Under the pieces are notes generated by a model. It was not told the origin of the DNA. It did not search any database and was given only the letters and a program-made list of their open reading frames with translations. From contig JAFUXW010000063.1 in NCBI GenBank assembly GCA_017477035.1, forward strand, positions 1-5,606: a stretch of 5,606 nt of DNA, in the 5' to 3' direction. The position numbers were made by a program, and so were the translations under genes. How positions within the stretch are numbered: the first letter of the stretch is position 1; each line of letters starts with the position of its first letter. The stretch is from Alphaproteobacteria bacterium. GTDB lineage: Bacteria > Pseudomonadota > Alphaproteobacteria > RF32 > CAG-239. This document shows, piece after piece, positions 1 to 5,606 of this stretch.

Positions 1-987
1 AATGGAAGCACTCATATCCAAACCTTTATGCCTGGCCAACTTTTTATTAAACGGATCAGAACGTCCGCCAAACATAGAACTTAAACGATATTTGTATACT
101 GGTTTTCCCAGCGGAACATTTTTTAATGCCGTTTTATATTGATCCAATAAGTCTATTTTTTGAAAAACCGATGACATTTTATCTTGCAGGTCTTTACTTA
201 CGTCAACCCCTTCCAAAGGTGTATATACTCCACCTTGCCCGTTTTTTACATTTGAAAGCGGATTGAAATACTGTTTTTGAACTTTCAAGGATTTATTAAT
301 TTCGCTCAAAGAACTTTTAATTTTATCTATTTCCTGCCCCGAAATCGTTTCGATTTTATCCAATATGGCAATTTCAGCTGTTTCCAAACCTTTTACTGTC
401 TGTTGCAAATTTTCCAACTTATCACCTAAAACACCGATTTTTTCACGTAATGCATTATTTTCTTGTTCGGCAATATCTTTTTGTAATAAGGCTTCTTTTT
501 TTGTAACTTTTTCTTCCATTTGTTCAGCATCAATCCATGTTTCGGAATCTGCTATTTTTTTTATTTTATCTTCAACAATAAGGGCTTTTTCTTTATATTC
601 CTTAATTTCTTTCAAACCGTTTCCCGCATCTTCGACCGAAGTCATTACTTTGCGCAGATTATTTTGTAATGCGGTTACATCTGACATCAAATCAATGTAA
701 GCATTTCTAGTTTTTCCAAGTTCTTTATCTTTTTTGTGAATAATTCGTGCTGAATTATGATAGAAGTAATAATTGTATCCTGACCAGCAAAATACGGCAA
801 CCATAAACATCAGAACAAAAACTTGCAATCGGTGCGAAATATTAAATACCATCGCCCGACCACCACTTCTGAATATAATTTCTTTATCAGCCAAAAACGG
901 CTTTTTTTCCGTATATTGAACCTTATTTTTTTTAAATTTATATTTATTATGCTTTTTCAAATACTTCATCCTCTGATAAATATTCAT
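1..987 (-). CDS. M23 (LytM-type) membrane-anchored peptidoglycan endopeptidase, C-terminus cut by window edge
   Basis: This frame is open from 987 down to base 1 and gives 329 residues without a stop, so the gene continues outside the window. A basic cytoplasmic tail (about 1-53) ends in a segment reading FRSGGR then SHRLQ, which I recall from alphaproteobacterial M23 proteins. One membrane helix follows (about 56-75), then a Lys/Glu-rich coiled coil (about 78-250). The M23 domain starts near 300: GGRSDPF (307-313) and HKGLD (320-324), where H320 and D324 match the first two zinc ligands. The later HxH motif lies beyond the edge. The expected role is cleaving peptide cross-links in the periplasmic wall, or activating an amidase as EnvC/NlpD do if catalytic residues are missing. 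The start is uncertain: ATG at 987 has an in-frame TAA just upstream but no Shine-Dalgarno, and ATG at 969 has AGAGG placed too close. Family call is firm; exact role is not. Confidence 0.88.
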   Translation of the reverse strand, partial: MNIYQRMKYLKKHNKYKFKKNKVQYTEKKPFLADKEIIFRSGGRAMVFNISHRLQVFVLMFMVAVFCWSGYNYYFYHNSARIIHKKDKELGKTRNAYIDLMSDVTALQNNLRKVMTSVEDAGNGLKEIKEYKEKALIVEDKIKKIADSETWIDAEQMEEKVTKKEALLQKDIAEQENNALREKIGVLGDKLENLQQTVKGLETAEIAILDKIETISGQEIDKIKSSLSEINKSLKVQKQYFNPLSNVKNGQGGVYTPLEGVDVSKDLQDKMSSVFQKIDLLDQYKTALKNVPLGKPVYKYRLSSMFGGRSDPFNKKLARHKGLDMSASI

Positions 988-1027
988 TTGCGCTTATATA
1001 TCAATATTTAAAAAAAATAAAGTATTT

Positions 1028-1033
1028 TTTATA
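1028..1033 (-). promoter_or_regulatory. Weak candidate -10 box for the M23 gene
   Basis: On the minus strand this reads TATAAA (5 of 6 matches to TATAAT), about 40 bases upstream of the ATG at 987. No convincing -35 hexamer is found 15-18 bases further upstream, so support is weak. Confidence 0.2.
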
Positions 1034-1101
1034 ACATATTAAGAAGTAACCACATACACACCCTATTCTGATATTTTAGGTTAAAATAAAAAGATTTTTT
1101 C

Positions 1102-1129
1102 TGGACTTTTAGAAAAAAATTCTTACAAT
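1102..1129 (+). promoter_or_regulatory. Candidate sigma70-type promoter for the efflux operon
   Basis: TGGACT (1102-1107, 4 of 6 matches to TTGACA) and TACAAT (1124-1129, 5 of 6 matches to TATAAT) are separated by 16 bases. Transcription would start near 1136, leaving a short leader of about 20 bases before the adaptor start codon. The -10 box overlaps the 1115-1133 inverted repeat. In AT-rich DNA such matches occur by chance, so this is a candidate only. Confidence 0.4.
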
Positions 1130-1143
1130 TTTTACAGTTATTG

Positions 1144-1148
1144 AAAGG
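1144..1148 (+). promoter_or_regulatory. Ribosome binding site of the adaptor gene
   Basis: AAAGG lies 9 bases before the ATG at 1158. It supports this start over any downstream ATG, and the protein then begins with a short basic stretch and a membrane helix, as expected for an inner-membrane anchored adaptor. Confidence 0.7.
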
Positions 1149-1157
1149 TATAAAAAA

Positions 1158-2339
1158 ATGATTTTCAAATATGGAAATATATCAGGCAAAAATGCCCTTT
1201 TGGCAGTTTCTATTATTGCAATAGCTTTACTTGCTTATAAAAAGTTGAGCATAAATAATTCAGAACAAAATTTTAAAACTATCCCTCTTACAATAGGTAA
1301 CATTACCGAAAGTATTACCGCTTCGGGAACTATTAATCCACTGTCAACCATAAGCATAGGAACTCAAGCTTCCGGACGCATTTCTGAAATTTACGTCGAT
1401 TACAATTCCGAAGTAAAACAAGGACAATTATTGGCTCTGATTGATCAAGATAATGCCAAAGCTAATGTAGCACAACGTGAAGCAGCGTTAGAAATTGCCA
1501 AGGCTCAAGTTGCTGTTGAGGAAAATAATATAAAATATTATAAAAAAGCACTTGAGCGCATTTCTAAATTAAATGCTTCAAAATATTCAACCGAAAAAGA
1601 ATTAGAAGCCGCCGAGCGTGATTATGATAATGCCGTAGCTCAATTAGCTTTGGAAAAAGCTCAGGTTAAACAAGCCGAAGCCTCTCTTAATTCTGCCCAA
1701 ACCGAGCTTTCTTATACAGAAATTAAATCTCCGGTTAACGGAATAGTCATATCTAAAGCAGTCGAAGTCGGACAAACAGTAGCTGCAAGTTTTTCAACTC
1801 CTGAATTATTTTCGGTAGCAGAGGATCTTACAAAAATGCAAATTGAAGCTTCGGTTGTAGAAGCTGACATCTCTAAAGTTAAAGAAGGACAAACTGCAAA
1901 ATTCACGGTTGACAGCTATCCTGATGAGTTCTTTTTCGGTAAAGTTGTTCAAGTAAGAAATGATGCCGTTTCTACCTCAAATGTAGTGTCATATACCGTA
2001 GTTATTGAAATTGACAATACTAACCTTAAATTAAAACCCGGAATGACAGCAAATGTTGAAATTATCACTGCAGTAGAAAAAGATGTTTTACTTGCGCCTA
2101 ACCAAGCATTGCGTTTCTATATGGAGGATGGTGCAGATGCTAAACGTTATCAAGATCGCGGTCTATGGATTGTCCGCAATGGAAAGCCGATGAGAATTTC
2201 TATTCAGCACGGAGCTAGTGATGACAATAATACTCACATATTATCCGAAGAATTAAAAGCCGGAGATATGGTAATTGTTTCAAAATCAGGTGATAATAAT
2301 ACCAAAAATAAAACAATGAGAATGAGGATACCTCGTTAA
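1158..2339 (+). CDS. macA: MacA-type periplasmic adaptor (membrane fusion protein) of a tripartite ABC efflux pump
   Basis: This 393-residue protein is a HlyD/RND-type adaptor that would link the inner-membrane ABC transporter to an outer-membrane channel. Domains run in the usual order: N-terminal membrane anchor (about 12-27), first lipoyl half (about 53-97, with ASGRI and VKQGQLL), alpha-helical hairpin (about 98-186, heptad-rich in Ala, Glu and Lys), second lipoyl half (about 187-209, KSPVNGIV then VGQTVA), beta-barrel (about 215-302, ending KLKPGMTANV) and a membrane-proximal domain (about 303-393). The stretch TPELFSVAEDLTKMQIE followed by EADISKVKEGQ is strongly MacA-like rather than AcrA-like. 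The hairpin tip carries R134, L138 and T145, matching the R-x3-L-x6-S channel-docking pattern with Thr for Ser. The length is typical for MacA. Its stop codon overlaps the next start by one base (TAATG), showing operon coupling. Substrate cannot be told from sequence. Confidence 0.92.
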   Translation: MIFKYGNISGKNALLAVSIIAIALLAYKKLSINNSEQNFKTIPLTIGNITESITASGTINPLSTISIGTQASGRISEIYVDYNSEVKQGQLLALIDQDNAKANVAQREAALEIAKAQVAVEENNIKYYKKALERISKLNASKYSTEKELEAAERDYDNAVAQLALEKAQVKQAEASLNSAQTELSYTEIKSPVNGIVISKAVEVGQTVAASFSTPELFSVAEDLTKMQIEASVVEADISKVKEGQTAKFTVDSYPDEFFFGKVVQVRNDAVSTSNVVSYTVVIEIDNTNLKLKPGMTANVEIITAVEKDVLLAPNQALRFYMEDGADAKRYQDRGLWIVRNGKPMRISIQHGASDDNNTHILSEELKAGDMVIVSKSGDNNTKNKTMRMRIPR

Positions 2340-3043
2340 TGAAAACATTGATAGAATTAAAAAATATTCATAAAAGCTATCCTCTTGATGGTTTTGACTT
2401 AGAGATATTAAAAGGCATAAATCTTAAAATAGAAAGCGGAGAATTTGTTGCCATTATGGGACCATCTGGCTCAGGAAAGTCAACTTTAATGAATATATTG
2501 GGCTGTCTTGATACCCCAACCTCGGGAGAATACTTGCTAGATGGTCAAAATGTGGAAAATCTTGATTCCGACCAATTGGCTGAAATTCGCAACCGTAAAA
2601 TAGGATTTGTCTTTCAAGGATTTAACTTGCTTTCTCGCACAACGGCAATTGAAAATGTAGAACTGCCGATGGTGTATTCTGGAATTAACGACATTGAACG
2701 TCATAAAAAAGCATCTGAAGCGCTGAAAAGCGTCGGATTACAAGAGAGAATGTATCATCAGCCGAATCAGCTTTCAGGAGGACAACAACAACGTGTGGCA
2801 ATTGCTAGAGCCATCGTCAACAATGCCCCTATTATTTTCGCCGACGAACCAACCGGTAATTTGGATACTAAAATGAGCGTCGAAATTATGGAGCTTTTCA
2901 ATAAGCTTAATAATGATCTTAAACGCACAATAATTTTGGTAACTCATGAAGAAGATATCGCTCTTTATGCCAAGCGCATTATCAAAATAGTTGATGGAGA
3001 AATTCAATCTGATAAGCTGAATAACAAAGGAAAAATCCAATGA
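2339..3043 (+). CDS. MacB-type ABC transporter ATP-binding subunit (LolD/YknY-like)
   Basis: This is a stand-alone 234-residue nucleotide-binding domain of the MacB/LolD/FtsE group, which powers the permease encoded next. All core motifs are present: Walker A GPSGSGKST (41-49), Q-loop with Q93 (FVFQGF), ABC signature LSGGQ (145-149), Walker B IIFADEP (165-171, catalytic E170), D-loop GNLD (173-176) and H-loop H203. The subunit should therefore be active. Length and motif spacing fit the family. In E. coli MacB this domain is fused to the membrane part; here the genes are split. The start ATG overlaps the adaptor stop by one base, and TGAGGA (2323-2328) lies 10 bases upstream. The end overlaps the permease start by four bases (ATGA), so equal production of both subunits is likely. 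LolD itself is less likely because a MacA-type adaptor sits upstream. Confidence 0.93.
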   Translation: MKTLIELKNIHKSYPLDGFDLEILKGINLKIESGEFVAIMGPSGSGKSTLMNILGCLDTPTSGEYLLDGQNVENLDSDQLAEIRNRKIGFVFQGFNLLSRTTAIENVELPMVYSGINDIERHKKASEALKSVGLQERMYHQPNQLSGGQQQRVAIARAIVNNAPIIFADEPTGNLDTKMSVEIMELFNKLNNDLKRTIILVTHEEDIALYAKRIIKIVDGEIQSDKLNNKGKIQ

Positions 3044-4269
3044 TAGAAGCTAAAACCATTTTCAAAATATCAGCGCGAGCCATTGAAGCAAATAAAATGC
3101 GCTCCGTTTTAACCAGTTTGGGTATTATAATCGGAGTGGCCGCGGTAATAATTATGCTCGCTATCGGAAACGGAGCACAAATTTCCTTACAAAATGAAAT
3201 GCGCAGTATGGGGACTAATTTGGTAATGATACGCTCAGGTTCGTCAACTTCAGGCGGAGCACGTATGGGACACGGCTCTCAACCTACCCTAAAAAATGGC
3301 GATGCTGACGCCATCCAAGAAAAAATTTCTTCGGTACATTTAGCTGTGCCTGTTGTGAACGACAGCGGGCAAATTGTGTATGGTAACGCAAACTGGGCAA
3401 CCAACATTGTCGGTACTGATAATCGTTACTTTGAAATAAAGGAATGGGATTTAGCTTATGGTCGTTTTTTCAGTGAAAACGACATTCGAAGTGCCAATAA
3501 AGTGGTAATTTTAGGACAAACGGTTGCTAAAGAATTGTTTGGAGATATTGATCCTTTAGGAAAAACAATCAGAGTAAAAGGAATCCCCTTTGTTGTAATA
3601 GGAGCCTTAACTGCGCGCGGTCAAAGCGGTCCCGGACAAAATCAGGACGATATGATATATATACCATTAAGCACTGCCCAAAAAAAAGTTTCAGGCTCCC
3701 AATTTCCGGATATGGTTAATTTGTTAATGTTACAAACGTATACTCCCGAAGATACATACACATCGCAAGATGAAATTTCCGTATTGCTTCGCCAAAGACA
3801 CAATCTCGGAATAAACAAAGATGATGATTTCACCATTATGAATCTAACTCAATTTATGGAAATGATGCAAAATTCCACTCAGATAATGACTATTTTACTC
3901 GGTTCAATTGCCTCTATTTCTCTGTTGGTAGGAGGTATCGGAATTATGAATATTATGTTGGTATCTGTTACCGAACGTACTCGTGAAATCGGTATTCGCA
4001 TGGCAATAGGAGCAAAACGTTGGGATATTCGTCTGCAATTTTTAATGGAGGCTTTAATATTATCATTAATCGGCGGATTGATAGGAGTAGCCATCGGAAT
4101 AATCGGAGTATATATCCTCCCGATTCTGACCTCTTTTCCGGCAACTCTATCTACATTTTATGTTGTATTACCATTCAGTTTTTCCGGTTTTGTCGGATTA
4201 ATTTTTGGGTTCTTTCCTGCCTATAAAGCATCTCTTTTGAATCCAATAAACGCCCTGCGCTATGAATAA
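3040..4269 (+). CDS. MacB-type ABC transporter permease (MacB/YknZ-like, split form)
   Basis: This 409-residue membrane subunit has the MacB topology: first membrane helix (about 22-42), a large periplasmic domain (about 45-280), then three helices (about 283-308, 335-365 and 375-395). Family hallmarks are NKMRSVLTSLGIIIGVAAVI near the N-terminus, the cytoplasmic coupling stretch SVTERTREIGIRMAIGAK after helix 2, and the C-terminal FPAYKASLLNPINALRYE. The periplasmic part contains the usual MacB-domain elements (VVPVVN-like strand, GRFF, VVILGQTVAKELFG, DPLGKTIRVKG). Such permeases do not carry substrate across the inner membrane; ATP hydrolysis drives periplasmic movement that pushes substrate through the adaptor and channel. 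AAAGGA (3026-3031) lies 8 bases before the ATG, inside the ATPase gene. Length matches split MacB permeases. LolC/E is an alternative, made less likely by the MacA-type neighbour. Confidence 0.92.
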   Translation: MIEAKTIFKISARAIEANKMRSVLTSLGIIIGVAAVIIMLAIGNGAQISLQNEMRSMGTNLVMIRSGSSTSGGARMGHGSQPTLKNGDADAIQEKISSVHLAVPVVNDSGQIVYGNANWATNIVGTDNRYFEIKEWDLAYGRFFSENDIRSANKVVILGQTVAKELFGDIDPLGKTIRVKGIPFVVIGALTARGQSGPGQNQDDMIYIPLSTAQKKVSGSQFPDMVNLLMLQTYTPEDTYTSQDEISVLLRQRHNLGINKDDDFTIMNLTQFMEMMQNSTQIMTILLGSIASISLLVGGIGIMNIMLVSVTERTREIGIRMAIGAKRWDIRLQFLMEALILSLIGGLIGVAIGIIGVYILPILTSFPATLSTFYVVLPFSFSGFVGLIFGFFPAYKASLLNPINALRYE

Positions 4270-4283
4270 CTTTATATATTTAC

Positions 4284-4311
4284 TTGCAAAAGTATGTTTA
4301 TTATTTAACAT
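4284..4311 (+). promoter_or_regulatory. Weak candidate promoter for the small lipoprotein gene
   Basis: TTGCAA (4284-4289) and TAACAT (4306-4311) are separated by 16 bases, each matching 4 of 6 consensus positions. Transcription would start about 20-25 bases before the start codon's ribosome binding site region. No terminator is seen between the permease stop and this gene, so read-through from the efflux operon is equally possible. Confidence 0.25.
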
Positions 4312-4329
4312 AACCAATAATTCAATTTT

Positions 4330-4335
4330 AAGGAG
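4330..4335 (+). promoter_or_regulatory. Strong Shine-Dalgarno that sets the lipoprotein start
   Basis: AAGGAG is placed 7 bases before the ATG at 4343. The frame is open further upstream to an ATG at 4262 that overlaps the permease end, but that start has no comparable site and would put 27 extra residues ahead of a clean lipoprotein signal peptide. The 4343 start is therefore preferred. Confidence 0.85.
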
Positions 4336-4342
4336 ACTAAAT

Positions 4343-4666
4343 ATGAAAAATTTAATGCTTATCACATCAATATGTTTAATTGCCGCTTGTTCACAATTAT
4401 CACAATTTATGCCATCTTCATCAAACAGTTCTGCAACTACTGATACGTCTTGGCGTTCTAAGATGCAATCTTGCTTAATGAGTGAAGCTCAAAGCCGTTT
4501 TCAAGCCGGAACACTGTTTAACAACTCCATAAGTGCAACTGCTGATGAGCTCGTTTCTACCTGCACTAAAAAACTTGCCTTACAATCTTTAGGTATAAGC
4601 GATGAAGCGAAATCTTCTGCTGAAAGCATTATTACAAACTTGAAAAATTTATCATCAGCACAATAA
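4343..4666 (+). CDS. Small predicted lipoprotein of unknown function
   Basis: This 107-residue protein begins with a short type II signal peptide: a Lys, a hydrophobic core (about 4-15) and the lipobox IAAC ending at C16, the residue expected to be lipidated and to become the mature N-terminus. Residue +2 is Ser, so in the enterobacterial sorting rule it would go to the outer membrane. A Ser/Thr/Asn-rich linker (about 25-36) leads into a compact, probably helical domain (about 37-105) with just two cysteines, C44 and C74, which could form a disulfide in the periplasm. I do not recognise a family. It lies 73 bases behind the permease on the same strand, with its own strong ribosome binding site and possibly its own promoter, so it may be a partner or client of the pump, or only a neighbour. 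The gene is real on signal-peptide and ribosome-site evidence; the function is unknown. Confidence 0.82.
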   Translation: MKNLMLITSICLIAACSQLSQFMPSSSNSSATTDTSWRSKMQSCLMSEAQSRFQAGTLFNNSISATADELVSTCTKKLALQSLGISDEAKSSAESIITNLKNLSSAQ

Positions 4667-4673
4667 TACAAGA

Positions 4674-4711
4674 TAAAAAAACGCCCCGCTCATTCTTTTG
4701 AACGGGGCGTT
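4674..4711. terminator. Intrinsic terminator between convergent genes, strongest for the minus strand
   Basis: AACGCCCCG (4680-4688) pairs perfectly with CGGGGCGTT (4703-4711), a 9-bp GC-rich stem. The 14-base loop can form a small inner TTC-TTTT-GAA hairpin. Read on the minus strand the stem is followed by a run of T (complement of the A-run at 4675-4681), giving a classic terminator just after the stop codon of the YdcF-like gene. On the plus strand only TTAATTAAAT follows, so termination of the lipoprotein transcript there is probably weaker. Confidence 0.88.
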
Positions 4712-4713
4712 AA

Positions 4714-5565
4714 TTAAATCAGAGTTTTCCACTCTTCAACTTTTGTCCGCAAGTCATCAGTAATCGCTTTGCGATTCTTTATTAAGCCAAAGTACATCTT
4801 GCCAAACTGGATTGGTGATGACAAAGGAAAACGGGATACTCTTATGGGATAACGACGCATCAATTCTTCTCCTGCCGTAACAATATCCTTGTTGGTATAC
4901 TTATCAATCGTAGCCATAAATACTCCGGCATAACGATTCATGCGGTCATACAGAGCCGCAGCTTCCGATAATAAAGGCAACCCTCCGGCAATAGCTTTAC
5001 CATTATACAGTTGGCACATATCTTGCAAACTCTCACCAGGAACATAGTAGTATGCATTCAAAGGTCTGGTTCCGGGAAATTGAGTAGTACTGTATGCAAT
5101 TGTTCGTTCAACACGCTTACTCAAACGTTGAGTTAAACAAAACACAATCGGAGCATCAAACACTTCATAAAAAGCCAAATAATCAATAACTTCTTTGATA
5201 TTAGCTCCGGTATTATTACCTTTATCCAGCACTGAACAATAAGAATTCCCCAACCAACGAGCTACCATAGCAAGTTTACTTCCTTCGCTCATCACAGGTC
5301 CGTCAGAAAGGCGATTCAAATACTTGGAAAGCATACCGATGCCCCCAACACACAGAATTTTAGGCCTGATATGAAATTGCCGATAAGTGACTTCGGCAAT
5401 ATAGACAGCATAATATGCCGAGACCATATCATCATCCATGGCGACAACATATTGCGGTCTTGCTCTCAGCAAACCTCGCTCATCAAAACAGGTCGTTTCC
5501 TGCTTATAAAAGTCAAAAACTTTTTGAGCATTTTCCCAATCTCTGATTCTGAAATCTATTTCCAT
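4714..5565 (-). CDS. YdcF-like DUF218-family protein
   Basis: This 283-residue protein has no signal peptide or membrane helix and should be cytoplasmic. I place it in the DUF218/YdcF group because its landmarks match E. coli YdcF (about 266 residues, reported to bind S-adenosylmethionine) in order and spacing: a strand ending in VGGIG (73-77, SGGIG in YdcF), an acidic residue in a helix start MSEGSKLAMVARWLG (92-106; E94 aligned with the family Glu), an NTGAN turn (118-122, aligned with NCGEN) and a strand plus basic helix VFCLTQRLSKRVERT (141-155, aligned with VVQDPTMQRRT). The identity is remote, and the biochemical role of this family is poorly known, so no reaction is assigned. No Shine-Dalgarno precedes the ATG at 5565, and an in-frame stop lies 24 bases upstream, which leaves this as the only good start. 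The gene ends at a strong terminator. Confidence 0.68.
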   Translation of the reverse strand: MEIDFRIRDWENAQKVFDFYKQETTCFDERGLLRARPQYVVAMDDDMVSAYYAVYIAEVTYRQFHIRPKILCVGGIGMLSKYLNRLSDGPVMSEGSKLAMVARWLGNSYCSVLDKGNNTGANIKEVIDYLAFYEVFDAPIVFCLTQRLSKRVERTIAYSTTQFPGTRPLNAYYYVPGESLQDMCQLYNGKAIAGGLPLLSEAAALYDRMNRYAGVFMATIDKYTNKDIVTAGEELMRRYPIRVSRFPLSSPIQFGKMYFGLIKNRKAITDDLRTKVEEWKTLI

Positions 5566-5567
5566 AA

Positions 5568-5606
5568 TTATATATTTATTAATAGCTTATCTCTGGCAAC
5601 GAAGAT
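5568..5606 (-). CDS. Possible C-terminal end of an upstream gene
   Basis: Twelve codons are open from the right edge and end in TAA at 5568-5570, two bases before the ATG of the YdcF-like gene. If real, this would be the tail of an upstream cotranscribed gene, and translational coupling would explain why the next start lacks a ribosome binding site. An open stretch this short is expected by chance, so support is weak. Confidence 0.2.
   Translation of the reverse strand: MFVARDKLLINI

Larger units (their letters stand above)
988..1157. promoter_or_regulatory. Divergent intergenic region between M23 peptidase and efflux operon
   Basis: This 170-base gap is almost entirely A and T and separates two genes transcribed away from each other, so it should hold both promoters. 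It contains two short AT-only inverted repeats: 1012-1019 with 1023-1030 (8 bp, 3-base loop) and 1115-1121 with 1127-1133 (7 bp, 5-base loop). Neither carries a T-tract and GC stem of the kind that marks a terminator, and in such AT-rich DNA they may be chance. I see no small ORF or RNA gene here. Confidence 0.6.

Noticed and set aside
365..700. 111-codon plus-strand open frame
   Set aside because: It lies opposite the coiled-coil part of the M23 gene, has a Ser/Phe/Ile-rich composition typical of an antisense shadow, and has no ribosome binding site.
823..1011. 62-codon plus-strand open frame over the M23 start
   Set aside because: It is antisense to the membrane-anchor region and start of the M23 gene and runs into AT-rich non-coding DNA; no ribosome binding site or family resemblance.
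2774..3040. 88-codon minus-strand open frame
   Set aside because: It is antisense to the well-supported ATPase gene (signature and Walker B region).
4020..4226. 68-codon plus-strand frame inside the permease
   Set aside because: It is an out-of-frame reading of the permease C-terminal helices, whose own frame matches MacB family motifs.
4262..4342. 27-residue N-terminal extension of the lipoprotein from the ATG at 4262
   Set aside because: It has no good ribosome binding site and would bury the lipobox signal peptide; AAGGAG before 4343 gives a standard start.
4680..4711. GC-rich inverted repeat as a possible mobile-element end or attachment site
   Set aside because: The position between two convergent stop codons and the adjoining T-run on the minus strand fit a terminator, and no transposase or second copy is seen.

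Overview
The window is AT-rich, Gram-negative-type DNA with four complete genes on the plus strand (1158-4666), flanked by two minus-strand genes. The left minus-strand gene (1-987) runs off the left edge. The right one (4714-5565) is complete. Very low GC, a membrane-anchored M23 peptidase whose pre-membrane segment resembles alphaproteobacterial homologues, and a MacA-type adaptor that implies an outer membrane together suggest an AT-rich alphaproteobacterium, possibly host-associated. The lineage is an inference from a few motifs, not a measured placement.

Layout: 1-987 (minus) is the N-terminal part of an LytM/M23 peptidoglycan hydrolase, with a cytoplasmic tail, one membrane helix, a long coiled coil and the first two zinc ligands; the rest of the catalytic domain lies outside the window. 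988-1157 is a divergent intergenic region with candidate promoters. 1158-4269 is a tightly coupled three-gene tripartite efflux cassette: a MacA-type periplasmic adaptor (1158-2339), a MacB-type ATPase (2339-3043) and a MacB-type permease (3040-4269). In E. coli the last two are fused in one protein; here they are separate, as in YknY/YknZ. No TolC-like outer-membrane channel gene is present. 4343-4666 is a small predicted outer-membrane lipoprotein of unknown function with a strong ribosome binding site, directly behind the cassette. 4680-4711 is a GC-rich hairpin between convergent genes. 4714-5565 (minus) is a YdcF-like DUF218-family protein.

How it fits together: the adaptor, ATPase and permease should form an ATP-driven pump that uses MacB-type mechanotransmission to move a substrate (possibly a lipid, peptide or lipoprotein) from the periplasm through a TolC-family channel encoded elsewhere. 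The lipoprotein is placed to be an accessory or a client, but nothing in its sequence proves this. The two flanking minus-strand genes are cell-envelope or uncharacterised housekeeping-type genes with no evident link to the pump. I see no mobile element, CRISPR array, tRNA or rRNA. The least described parts are the small lipoprotein and the divergent YdcF-like protein; I do not see a clearly new multi-gene system.
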